Part shown: one piece after another, positions 56,739 through 64,000 of the stretch
How the letters are laid out: each line of letters starts with the position of its first letter
Position numbering within the stretch: position 1 is the first letter of the stretch
From: Halorussus amylolyticus
Lineage (GTDB): Archaea; Halobacteriota; Halobacteria; Halobacteriales; Haladaptataceae
Length of the DNA stretch: 64,000 bases
Assembly (NCBI RefSeq): GCF_004143485.2
Contig: NZ_ML974131.1
Location: forward strand, 512,341 to 576,340
Reading direction: 5' to 3'
Notes under the pieces: model-generated
Told to the model about the DNA's origin: nothing
Databases searched by the model: none
What the model saw: the letters and a program-made list of their open reading frames with translations, nothing else
Translations under genes and position numbers: made by a program

Positions 56739-57916
56739 TGGTGGACGTTCTCCTCATCGTCGGCGTCGTCGTCGCGATGTTCGTCGCGTACAACATCGGC
56801 GGCGCGACGACCGGGCCAGCCTTCGGTCCCGCGGTCGGCGCGGACGCGATTTCGAAGACGGCCGCCGCGGCGCTGATGGGCCTGTTCTTCTTCATTGGTG
56901 CCTGGACAATCGGCCGAAACGTCGTGACGAAACTCGGGAGCGAACTCGTCGTCGATACCGGCGTGTTCACGCCCGAGTCGTCCATCGCGGTGCTGTTTTT
57001 CATCGGCATCGCGCTGTTCGTGGGGAACGTCTTCGGCGTGCCCGCCTCGACCTCGATGACGGCCGTCGGGGCTATCGCGGGGTTGGGTCTGGCGGGCGAC
57101 GCGCTCGACCTCGCCGTGATGGGCGAAATCGTGACGTGGTGGGTCGTCTCGCCCATCGTGGGCTTTTGGGTGTCGCTAATCATCGGCCGATACTTCTACG
57201 CGCGACTCAATCGCATGGTCGCAATCGAGCGGAGCGAGGGGCCGTTGCTCGACATCGACCGCTCGGGACTCGTCCCGATTCCGCGCCTCCACCGGACGAC
57301 CAATCGCCGGGAGGTAGTCGGGACGATTACGGTGGTCGCTATCGGCTGCCTGATGGCGTTTAGCTCCGGCACGTCGAACATCGCGAACGCGGTCGCGCCG
57401 CTCGTCGGCAGCGGCGAACTCGCGATGAACCCCGCGATACTCATCGGCTGTGTCGCGGTCGTGGTCGGCGCGTTCACGATTGCGCGCCGGACGCTGGAGA
57501 CGATGGGGAGCGACATCACCGAACTCCCGCTGACCGCGGCCATCGTCGTCGCCACGGTCAGTTCCACGCTCGTCGTCTTCCTCTCGGCGCTCGGGATTCC
57601 CGCGAGCTTCGTCATCATCGCGACGACCTCGATTATCGGACTCGGCTGGGGTCGAGCGACCCGACCGATGACCCTCCCCGAGGCGGTCACCGGCGAAGGC
57701 GACTCGCCGGTCTCGGTCAACGCGCTGGCCTCCGACGAAGAGGGCGAGGAACTCCCGCCCATCGGCGAGGAGGACCCCGAGGACGTTCCCCACGCGGGGG
57801 CGCTGTTCGACCCCGCGACGACCGCCCGCGTCGTTCTGATGCAGAACGTCGTCCCGGCGATAGCCACGCTCGGCGCGTACCTCACCTTCCGGTTCGTTCC
57901 GATATTCGGGTTCTGA
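56738..57916 (+). CDS. inorganic phosphate transporter (PiT family)
   Basis: A 392-residue membrane protein with about ten helices. The two inverted PiT signature regions are recognisable: YNIGGATTGPAFGPAVGADAISKTAA in the first half and FSSGTSNIANAVAPLVGSGEL in the second. The first is degenerate relative to the classical GxNDxANA, so the ion could be phosphate or another oxyanion such as sulfate. A central acidic loop (EEGEELPPIGEEDPE) is present. It starts on the last base of the preceding tetrapeptide-repeat gene's stop codon, implying one mRNA and coupled translation. Confidence 0.9.
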   Translation: MVDVLLIVGVVVAMFVAYNIGGATTGPAFGPAVGADAISKTAAAALMGLFFFIGAWTIGRNVVTKLGSELVVDTGVFTPESSIAVLFFIGIALFVGNVFGVPASTSMTAVGAIAGLGLAGDALDLAVMGEIVTWWVVSPIVGFWVSLIIGRYFYARLNRMVAIERSEGPLLDIDRSGLVPIPRLHRTTNRREVVGTITVVAIGCLMAFSSGTSNIANAVAPLVGSGELAMNPAILIGCVAVVVGAFTIARRTLETMGSDITELPLTAAIVVATVSSTLVVFLSALGIPASFVIIATTSIIGLGWGRATRPMTLPEAVTGEGDSPVSVNALASDEEGEELPPIGEEDPEDVPHAGALFDPATTARVVLMQNVVPAIATLGAYLTFRFVPIFGF

Positions 57917-58022
57917 GCCGAAGTCGGTCACAATTTGCCGAGCGCGCCGCTCGACGAATCGGGGCGGCCGCGTTCGAGAGGCACACCGGAGAATCGCAGA
58001 AGAGTGAGCGAGAACCGCGAGA

Positions 58023-58988
58023 TTAGCTGTGGATACCCATCGCCTCGATCTGCTCCTGATACCGATTTCGGATGGTGACTTCGGTGACCTGCGCGACATC
58101 GGCGACCTCGCGCTGGGTCTTCTTCTCGTTACAGAGTAGCGATGCAGCGTAAATCGCGGCCGCGGCGTACCCCGTCGGCGATTTGCCGGACAAGAGGCCT
58201 TCCTCGGCCGTGGTTTCGATGATGTCGTTGGCTTTCGTCTGGACCTCTTCGCTGAGTTCGAGTTCGGAACAGAATCGGGGGACGTACTTCTTCGGGTCGA
58301 CCGGCTTCATCTCCAGTCCGAGTTCCTGAGAGATGTAGCGGTACGTTCGCCCGATTTCCTTGCGTTCGACGCGCGATACCTCCGAGATTTCTTCGAGGCT
58401 TCGCGGAATGCCCTCCTTGCGACACGCGGCGTAGAGCGCGCTGGTGGCGACGCCCTCGATTGAACGCCCCCGAATCAGGTCCTCTTTGAGCGCGCGTCGG
58501 TAGATGACCGACGCGACCTCGCGGACCGACCGCGGGACGCCGAGCGCGCTCGCCATCCGGTCGATTTCGGACAGCGCGAACTGGAGATTCCGCTCGCCCG
58601 CGTCCTTCGTCCGGATGCGCTCTTGCCACTTTCGCAGGCGGTGCATCTGACTCCGCTTCTTCGAAGAAATAGACCGGCCGTAGGCGTCCTTGTCCTTCCA
58701 GTCGATAGTCGTGGTCAACCCCTTGTCATGCATGGTCTGGGTCGTCGGCGCTCCCACGCGCGACTTCTGTTGGCGCTCCTGATGGTTGAACGCGCGCCAC
58801 TCCGGACCCGGGTCTATCTGTTCTTCTTCGACGACCAGACCACAGTCGTCGCACACGAGTTCCGCCCTGTCGGAACTCTTGACGAGGTTATCGGAGTTGC
58901 ACTCCGGGCACTCCCGTACGCCCTCTTTGGCCTCGTCCCCTTGCTCCGCCTCGGCTTGGCGCTCCCGCTGGCGAGTGGACCGTGTCAT
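58023..58988 (-). CDS. tfb: transcription initiation factor IIB (TFB)
   Basis: A 321-residue TFB. The N-terminal zinc ribbon ([26 protein letters not shown]) is followed by the B-finger region and two cyclin-fold repeats ([22 protein letters not shown] and [20 protein letters not shown]). The C-terminus includes a recognition helix for the BRE ([18 protein letters not shown]). Haloarchaea encode many TFB paralogues that partner with TBPs to select promoters. The start [13 protein letters not shown] (58988) matches homologues; a GCTTTATGT box lies about 30 nt upstream. Confidence 0.96.
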   Translation of the reverse strand: MTRSTRQRERQAEAEQGDEAKEGVRECPECNSDNLVKSSDRAELVCDDCGLVVEEEQIDPGPEWRAFNHQERQQKSRVGAPTTQTMHDKGLTTTIDWKDKDAYGRSISSKKRSQMHRLRKWQERIRTKDAGERNLQFALSEIDRMASALGVPRSVREVASVIYRRALKEDLIRGRSIEGVATSALYAACRKEGIPRSLEEISEVSRVERKEIGRTYRYISQELGLEMKPVDPKKYVPRFCSELELSEEVQTKANDIIETTAEEGLLSGKSPTGYAAAAIYAASLLCNEKKTQREVADVAQVTEVTIRNRYQEQIEAMGIHS

Positions 58989-59016
58989 CGCACTTTTATA
59001 GTAGTACTGCCAACGA

Positions 59017-59025
59017 ACATAAAGC
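59017..59025 (-). promoter_or_regulatory. TATA box of tfb
   Basis: On the minus strand GCTTTATGT lies 29-37 nt before the tfb ATG, the right spacing for a leaderless transcript. A second TATA-like run (TATAAAAG, 58992-58999) is too close to the start to serve that ATG. Confidence 0.55.
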
Positions 59026-59163
59026 TTTGGCCGGCATTGTATTGTTCTAAATCCAACAGAAGCCGCCGCGAACCGCCTCGGCACGGGAGACGGGCGTTCC
59101 CGCCGAATCGCCCGACGAGACCCCATCGGAAAGCGTTTATGCGGGTGACGCGGACGTGACCCC

Positions 59164-59757
59164 ATGCCCGTTATCGAGTGCGACGTGGACGCCGCACGCG
59201 AGACACTGCTCGACGCCGGGGCCGATATCTCTGCTGGCGGCTCGGACTACGAGCGGTGGCGCGCGGAGTACGGCGGCGCGGTCGCGGTCGCCTACGACGG
59301 AAAAGTCGTCGTGCAGGGGTCGAACCCCCCGGACATCGAAGCGCTCCTGCGCGAGGAGGGCGGCCACGCCTACGTCTACTTCGACGGCGCGAGTCGCGGG
59401 AACCCCGGTCCGGCGGCGGTCGGGTGGGTCATCGTCACCAGCGACGGCATCGCTGGCGAGGGGAGCGACCGCATCGGCCGTGCGACCAACAATCAGGCCG
59501 AGTACGACGCGCTGATTCGCGCGCTCCGGGCGGCGCGCGACTACGGCTTCGACAGTATCGAAGTGAAAGGCGATTCACAGCTCATCGTCAAGCAGGTCAC
59601 GGGCGCGTGGAACACCAACGACCCCGAACTCCGCGAGCGCAGAGTGACCGTCCGAGAACTCCTGACCGAGTTCGACGACTGGGAGCTACGCCACGTTCCG
59701 CGGGAGATAAACGACCGGGCCGACGAACTCGCGAACGAGGCGCTCGACCATGCCTGA
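59164..59757 (+). CDS. rnhA: ribonuclease HI
   Basis: A 197-residue RNase H. An N-terminal domain of about 67 residues ([20 protein letters not shown]) precedes the catalytic domain, as in haloarchaeal RNase HI. Catalytic acidic residues are in [42 protein letters not shown] and [13 protein letters not shown]. It removes the RNA strand of RNA-DNA hybrids. The rnhA stop overlaps the downstream gene start by eight bases, so the pair form an operon. Confidence 0.95.
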   Translation: MPVIECDVDAARETLLDAGADISAGGSDYERWRAEYGGAVAVAYDGKVVVQGSNPPDIEALLREEGGHAYVYFDGASRGNPGPAAVGWVIVTSDGIAGEGSDRIGRATNNQAEYDALIRALRAARDYGFDSIEVKGDSQLIVKQVTGAWNTNDPELRERRVTVRELLTEFDDWELRHVPREINDRADELANEALDHA

Positions 59758-60295
59758 CGACGACCTTCCCGAGGACATCGTAGAGCGCGCCGAACGACTC
59801 ACTCGCCTCGCGCGCGAGGCGGTGGACGACGCGGAGGCCGACGCCTACCGCGCCGAGCGCGACGCCCTGCTCGGCGAACACGACTACACCGCGCGCGTCC
59901 GCGAGGACGACGCGAGCGAGACGCTGGTACTCCACCCCGCGGAGTGGACCGCGGACGGGCGGATACAGGTCGAGCGAATCGACGACACGTCCCGCGCGGT
60001 CGAAGTGTCGCTGTCCGGACCGGGCGACCCCGACGACTGGGACGCGGTGGACGCACACAACCGCGAGGTTGCGTCGAGGGTCCGCGAAGCCCACGGCGAC
60101 GTCCACGGCGACAACGCGGCCGCGTTCGCGGACTTCATGGGAAATCACTACGCTCGGCGGGTCGAGTCGGCGACCGACGCGGACGTAACCGAATTTCTGA
60201 CGGAGTACTTCCCGCGGAACGCGTGGCCGACGAAAAAACAGCGGTCGGTCGTAGGGGAGTCGGTCGAACTCGTGTTCGAAGTCGCCGACGAGTAG
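59750..60295 (+). CDS. DUF7108 protein (rnhA operon protein)
   Basis: A 181-residue acidic helical protein overlapping rnhA by eight bases. Recognisable stretches are ERAERLTRLAREAVDDAEADAYRAERDALLGEH and EVASRVREAHGDVHGDNAAAFADFMGNHYARR. The family is almost always directly after RNase HI in haloarchaea, but no function is known. The strict linkage implies a role near RNA-DNA hybrid processing. It converges on the PadR gene with adjacent stops. Confidence 0.88.
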   Translation: MPDDDLPEDIVERAERLTRLAREAVDDAEADAYRAERDALLGEHDYTARVREDDASETLVLHPAEWTADGRIQVERIDDTSRAVEVSLSGPGDPDDWDAVDAHNREVASRVREAHGDVHGDNAAAFADFMGNHYARRVESATDADVTEFLTEYFPRNAWPTKKQRSVVGESVELVFEVADE

Positions 60296-60652
60296 TTACT
60301 CGTTGTCGGCGACGAGGTCCCGAATCTGCTCGGCGCGGTCGTCGTCGGTGACGAACTTCGAGAGCGTCCACTGGAGGGCATCGACCACGACGGCCAGCCC
60401 TTCCTCGGTGAGTTCGTACTGATTCGTCCGCTTGTCGAGTTCGCTCTTCTCGACGTACCCCTTCTCGACCAGCGTATCAAGGTTCGGGTACAGGCGGCCG
60501 TGGTTGACTTCCTCGTCGTAGAACGATTCGAGTTCTCGCTTGATGGCGAGACCGTACATCGCCTCCTTCGAGAGGATGGTCAGGATGTTGTGCTGGAACG
60601 CAGTGAGGTTGCGTGCGGTACTCGTCTCTGTGAGTGTCTGTGCCTCTGACAT
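60296..60652 (-). CDS. PadR family transcription regulator
   Basis: A 118-residue winged-helix regulator from MSEAQTLTETS (60652). The PadR core is LTAFQHNILTILSKEAMYGLAIKREL, with a dimer helix at the C-terminus (DALQWTLSKFVTDDDRAEQI). A TTAAATA box about 33 nt upstream fits a leaderless transcript from this ATG; the alternative ATG at 60682 lies too close to that box. PadR proteins of this type are widespread in haloarchaea, usually single genes with unknown targets. Confidence 0.87.
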   Translation of the reverse strand: MSEAQTLTETSTARNLTAFQHNILTILSKEAMYGLAIKRELESFYDEEVNHGRLYPNLDTLVEKGYVEKSELDKRTNQYELTEEGLAVVVDALQWTLSKFVTDDDRAEQIRDLVADNE

Positions 60653-60875
60653 AGACTCTGACACCCGCGGATTTGTCACCATGGTATTTAATCTTTCCCA
60701 ACTCGGTCGGAGTTTCCGGAGTTTATCGTTGATTTGTACCGCGACCCGTCGCGTGTTTTAAATAGGTCTCCAAAAATTACGGCTACCTATCTGTCGATTT
60801 TATGGTTTTGGTCGCCGGGCTTTCGGGCGGATGCCGAAAGGACTTTCCCGACTTCGGACCGAATTCAGAGCGCAC

Positions 60876-61409
60876 ATGACGAACCTCTGGGAAGACTTGG
60901 AGACCGGACCGAACCCACCCGAGGAGATTTACGCGGTCGTGGAGTGTCTCAAGGGCGAGCGGAACAAGTACGAGTACGACAAGGACATTCCGGGCGTGAT
61001 GCTCGACAGAGTCCTCCACAGCAACGTCCACTACCCGAGCGACTACGGCTTCCTTCCCCAGTCGTACTACGACGACGAGGACCCCTTCGACGTGCTCGTC
61101 CTCGTCGAGGACCAGACGTTCCCCGGGTGCGTCATCGAGGCCCGTCCGGTCGCGCTGATGAAGATGGACGACGACGGCGAGCAGGACGACAAGGTCATCG
61201 CGGTCCCCATCGAGGACCCCCGGTACGACCACATCGAGGACCTCGAAGACATCCCCCAGCAGACCCGCGACGAGATAGACGAGTTCTTCTCGACCTACAA
61301 GAACTTGGAGGAGGGCAAAGAAGTCGAGACGCTAGGCTGGGAGGACAAGCAGGCCGCGAAGGACGCCATCGAACACGCGATGGACCTCTACGAAGAGCAG
61401 TTCGCGTAG
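60876..61409 (+). CDS. ppa: inorganic pyrophosphatase, family I
   Basis: A 177-residue soluble pyrophosphatase. Active-site regions are VECLKGERNKYEYDKDIPGV, VHYPSDYGFLPQSYYDDEDPFDVLVLV and VPIEDPRYDHIEDL, with the Asp/Glu/Lys metal ligands expected for family I enzymes. It hydrolyses PPi from aminoacylation, nucleic acid synthesis and the acyl-CoA ligase at 39684. The start MTNLWEDLETGPNPPE matches homologues; the upstream frame to 60831 has no similarity. A TTTTAAATAGG box (60756-60766) lies about 115 nt upstream. Confidence 0.97.
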   Translation: MTNLWEDLETGPNPPEEIYAVVECLKGERNKYEYDKDIPGVMLDRVLHSNVHYPSDYGFLPQSYYDDEDPFDVLVLVEDQTFPGCVIEARPVALMKMDDDGEQDDKVIAVPIEDPRYDHIEDLEDIPQQTRDEIDEFFSTYKNLEEGKEVETLGWEDKQAAKDAIEHAMDLYEEQFA

Positions 61410-61675
61410 TTTCGTCGCCCTCGAAAACCCGTTTCTTGGCGGGTCGTTTTTCGTCTCGGCAGACCGCATCGGTAGTGTTTCTATTGGAGCGTTGTGACAG
61501 TAAGATAGCACTTGAAGACATGATTTAGCTGTTTCAGGTTCGACGTGGTTGAAGGGGTTCGAAAACGACGAGGTTCGAGGTTTCGACTCTGAAAAATCCG
61601 TTCGAGGACGTTGGTTTCTAGCATGGATTCTTTCGAAGGGTCGGATTCAAGAGTACGTCCTGCGTACTCGGCGCT

Positions 61676-62176
61676 GTGCCGGTGGAGTTACCTCGAATCA
61701 CCGACCTCTCATCTCTCGACGCGGAGAACTTCAAATCCCAGAACCACAAATTCCTCAACGGAGACACGGAGTATGAACGTCTGGGCCACGAATCGACGCA
61801 AGAACTCCATCATCAAATCTCGGTGGTACGGAATCACGATCTCCGGCGTGTTCTCTCCCAATTCCCAACTACTGCTTCACTATGCGATCAGTGTGCTGGG
61901 TGGATGCACGCGGTCGTTGGGAAGCATTTCTTCCCTGATGCAAACCATCGAACGGCGATGGTTCTCCTGCGGAAATTGCTTCGAGACAACGGCATCGTAC
62001 TTGGCGATTGGCCAATAACTCGGACTCGACAAGCGTCTATCCGCTCTCATGAGGTGCGCCGGAAGGTTCCTGAGATTCGGTTAGATACACTCTATAGAAC
62101 AGACCGACTCTTCCTCGTCTGGCGACTCTACTTCGCAGGTGTACTGCAGTACTCAACTCCAACGCCAGACCGCTAA
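61676..62176 (+). CDS. Fic/Doc-family protein
   Basis: A 166-residue protein from GTG 61676. The Fic motif appears as HFFPDANHRT at residues 84-93, close to the canonical HPFxDGNxRT. The Pro is Phe and the first Gly is Ala (Ala89), while the key His84, Asp88, Asn90 and Arg92 are retained. Doc-type toxins phosphorylate EF-Tu and other Fic proteins AMPylate targets. Base composition is lower in GC than the flanks, and the upstream 266 bp have no gene, so it was probably acquired. No antitoxin was found on the same strand; a possible small gene lies convergent. Confidence 0.7.
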   Translation: MPVELPRITDLSSLDAENFKSQNHKFLNGDTEYERLGHESTQELHHQISVVRNHDLRRVLSQFPTTASLCDQCAGWMHAVVGKHFFPDANHRTAMVLLRKLLRDNGIVLGDWPITRTRQASIRSHEVRRKVPEIRLDTLYRTDRLFLVWRLYFAGVLQYSTPTPDR

Positions 62177-62182
62177 AAACCG

Positions 62183-62291
62183 CTACTCGTCGTCGTCCGA
62201 GTCGGCGTTCGCTGCCAACGCCTCATACAGGCCGGGGTTGTCACGAACGTCCCGGTCCATGTCGTCCTCAGCATCCCTGTTCAGTCCCATA
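62183..62291 (-). pseudogene. possible frameshifted short acidic gene
   Basis: An AGGAGG site and GATATAAG promoter-like box lie before an ATG at 62291. That frame closes after seven codons (MGLKQGC). If one A of the AAA at its fourth codon were absent, the frame would continue for 35 residues ending ALAANADSDDDE. An unbroken internal frame from ATG 62260 encodes the last 25 residues. It may be a broken gene, a tiny real gene or a sequence error. Confidence 0.28.
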
Positions 62292-62421
62292 GTTCAGAGT
62301 ATGCCTCCTGGCATAATAACGATACCGACTTATATCCCCTCCGTATTCAAAATCTGCCTCCCCCGATAGCTCTCCAAATCACCCCGAAACTATTTGATGC
62401 TGGGCCAGACACCCCGAATCG

Positions 62422-63540
62422 ATGGCGCTCGGGTCCCCGTTCGACAGTGTCGAGATGGTAGTGATGGCAGCCACGCTGTTGCTGCTCTCGGGGGGGTTCG
62501 TGTTGTACGCCGCACAGTCGGTCAACGGATGGCGGCGCGACCCCGACCCGGACCTCGTGGACGCGCTCAAGAACACGGTCGCGGGCCAGAACCGTGTCGC
62601 GCTCGTCGTCCCCGAGGGACCGAGCATCGACGCGCTCGCCGCCGCAGTCGGCCTGCAGGCGCTCTGCAAGGAGTGGGGCGTCACCGCGCGCCTGTTCGCC
62701 GAGGGCGCGGTCACGGGCGAGGACAGCAAGACGTTCTCCAACATCTTCGACCTCGAACTCACGGTCATCACCGACGACCCCAAGGAACTCACCGATTGCG
62801 ACGCCGCAATCGCTGTCGGCGGCGGCGGCGGCGTGCCGCGACTCTCGAACAACCCCCCGGTCGTCGCGGTGATACGCCACCGACCTACCGCCGAGGAGAA
62901 CATCCTCACCGTCACGCCGACCGACGACGGCGCGACTTCGACCACGGTGGCCCGGCTCCTCCAGCAGGAGCGAGTCGTGCCCGACCAGCGAATCGCGACC
63001 GCGCTCCTCCACGGCGTCCGGGCCGGAACCCGAGAGTTCCGCCGGGCGAACGGCCAGCACGACTACGAGGCGGCGGGCTTCCTTCACGCCTACGCCGACC
63101 TCGGCCGCATCGAGGACCTCCGCTCGCCGGGCATGAGCGGCGACACCTTCGACGTTATCAGCGACGCAATCGCGAACCGCGAGCGCCGCGCGAGCCTCGC
63201 GGTCACGAACGTCGGGTCGGTCCCGGCGGTGTCGGCACTGGAGGAGGCCGCCGACACCATGCTCCGACTGGAGGGCGTCTCGACCGCCGCGGTGTTCGGC
63301 ATCCACGAGGAGACCATCGTGGTGTCGTGTCGCGCCGAGGACGTGCGGACCAACGCGTTCGACATCCTCGACACCGCGTTCGAGACGAGCGAGACGACCG
63401 GCGGCAACACCGACGCCGCGACCGCGCGGGTGCCGCTCGGTCTGTTCGGGCAGGTCGATAACAAGCACGCCGAGACGCTCGACATGCTCATCGACGCGAG
63501 TACTCGGAAGGCGCTGTTCGAGTCGTTTGAGAGTTCGTAA
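62422..63540 (+). CDS. DHH family phosphoesterase with N-terminal membrane anchor
   Basis: A 372-residue protein. A hydrophobic helix near the N-terminus (EMVVMAATLLLLSGGFVLYA) anchors a DHH/DHHA1-type domain. Recognisable parts are VALVVPEGPSIDALAAAVGLQAL, AIAVGGGGGVPRLS, and the C-terminal NVGSVPAVSALEEAADTMLR. The classical DHH triad is replaced in part, so it may be a reduced enzyme. DHH proteins cleave cyclic dinucleotides or short oligonucleotides or act as exonucleases; specificity is unresolved. It is followed by repeat D. Confidence 0.82.
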   Translation: MALGSPFDSVEMVVMAATLLLLSGGFVLYAAQSVNGWRRDPDPDLVDALKNTVAGQNRVALVVPEGPSIDALAAAVGLQALCKEWGVTARLFAEGAVTGEDSKTFSNIFDLELTVITDDPKELTDCDAAIAVGGGGGVPRLSNNPPVVAVIRHRPTAEENILTVTPTDDGATSTTVARLLQQERVVPDQRIATALLHGVRAGTREFRRANGQHDYEAAGFLHAYADLGRIEDLRSPGMSGDTFDVISDAIANRERRASLAVTNVGSVPAVSALEEAADTMLRLEGVSTAAVFGIHEETIVVSCRAEDVRTNAFDILDTAFETSETTGGNTDAATARVPLGLFGQVDNKHAETLDMLIDASTRKALFESFESS

Positions 63541-63599
63541 TAGAATACTCTCGGGACCGGTCCGCTCGGTTCGTCGTTTCGAGAGCGGGCGTTCGCAGT

Positions 63600-63870
63600 G
63601 TGAACGCTAATTGCTCTGGAAAGGATGGCGGCAGTGCGATGCTAATTCCTCTGAAGTAGAACGACCGCAACGCGAACGCTAGCGACTCCCGGTACATATG
63701 AGACCGCACAGCACCGCATCCGCCACCGCTGACGCACCGCGCCCCCGTGCCTCCCCGCGTCTGCGTGAGCGAAGCGAACGCAGGCTCGTCGGAGCGTGCT
63801 CCGACGGCGTGCACGCTCTCGCTCGCGATGTGCGAGCGAGAGCGCGCGGCGCGTCCCGTGGTCTGACTAG
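63600..63870 (+). repeat. dispersed element D with triplicated lead-in and nested hairpins
   Basis: GAACGCTAATTGCTCTGGA, GATGCTAATTCCTCTGAAG and GAACGCTAGCGACTCCC form a loose repeat series of about 38 bp. The last runs into CCCGGTACATATGAGACCGC and ACAGCACCGC. After CCTCCCCGC come two strong hairpins: 63787-63795 with 63798-63806, and CGCTCTCGCTCGC (63814-63826) with its complement (63832-63844). GCGGCGCGTCCCGTGGTC closes the element as in B. The remainder to 64000 shows no gene. Confidence 0.8.
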
Positions 63871-64000
63871 CCTCCGAAACAGCCAGTTCGTCCCGTCCGA
63901 CCCTCGCGCGGTCGGACGCTCGTGCGCCTCCGGCGCGAATCCTTCATCATCGTTCGTGCCGAAGGCGCTCCTTACGAAAAGAAATTTCATGTAGGGGGTC

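Noticed and set aside
58992-58999. TATAAAAG next to the tfb start codon as its promoter
   Set aside because: It is only 4-11 nt from the ATG, too close for an archaeal TATA box serving that start; GCTTTATGT further upstream has correct spacing.
1-64000. tRNA, rRNA and CRISPR loci
   Set aside because: I looked for T-loop GTTCGA-type motifs with acceptor pairing and for regularly spaced direct repeats with unique spacers. None fit; the 25-26-bp array at 19692 has no spacers.

Overview
The window is a 64 kb chromosomal segment of a haloarchaeon (class Halobacteria). Supporting evidence: high GC content, very acidic proteins, TATA-driven leaderless genes, Tat-type secretion signals, and archaeal information-processing genes (TFB, Spt5/SecE, thermosome, prefoldin beta, FtsZ1, archaeal methionyl-tRNA synthetase, DtdA) mixed with haloarchaeal DUF families. 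The genus cannot be fixed from sequence alone. I saw no tRNA, rRNA, CRISPR array, transposase or prophage module.

Layout. 1-4.2 kb: a truncated methyltransferase, metG, the prefoldin beta/DUF3194 pair and the broken N-terminus of a FAD-linked oxidase. 4.2-15.4 kb: DUF2070 membrane protein, GMP synthase glutaminase subunit, a DUF6498-PH fusion, the conserved ftsZ1-secE-spt5 block, dtdA, two Na+/Ca2+ exchanger-type antiporters and a VapBC-like pair. 15.4-29.7 kb: aroE, an acidic HhH protein, pantoate kinase, a thermosome subunit, several one-gene regulators and enzymes, a TRAM protein, an EMC3/DUF106 insertase and a radical SAM protein. 30-41.3 kb: a secreted Asp/Glu-repeat protein, small zinc protein plus Hsp20, redox and house-cleaning enzymes, a PLP aminotransferase, CinA, PHP phosphoesterase and acyl-CoA synthetase. 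41.6-43 kb: an AT-rich island with poorly conserved small membrane genes. 43-55.8 kb: acyl-CoA dehydrogenase, HAD phosphatase, methylmalonyl-CoA mutase large subunit and epimerase, a creatininase homologue, a 2-oxoacid:ferredoxin oxidoreductase pair, ATP-grasp and metallophosphoesterase genes. 56-63.5 kb: a membrane-anchored tetrapeptide-repeat protein overlapping a PiT transporter, TFB, RNase HI operon, PadR regulator, pyrophosphatase, a Fic/Doc-like gene and a DHH phosphoesterase.

How genes fit together. The acyl-CoA ligase, acyl-CoA dehydrogenase, methylmalonyl-CoA mutase/epimerase and 2-oxoacid:ferredoxin oxidoreductase suggest oxidation of fatty or branched-chain acids feeding the TCA cycle. 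Inorganic pyrophosphatase serves the AMP-forming ligases. The ftsZ1-secE-spt5 run is a conserved housekeeping block.

The most unusual content is (a) forty uninterrupted four-residue repeats in the protein overlapping the PiT transporter gene, and (b) intergenic DNA filled with dispersed elements that pair constant flanks with variable self-complementary cores. Several genes also carry local duplications or perfect inverted repeats.
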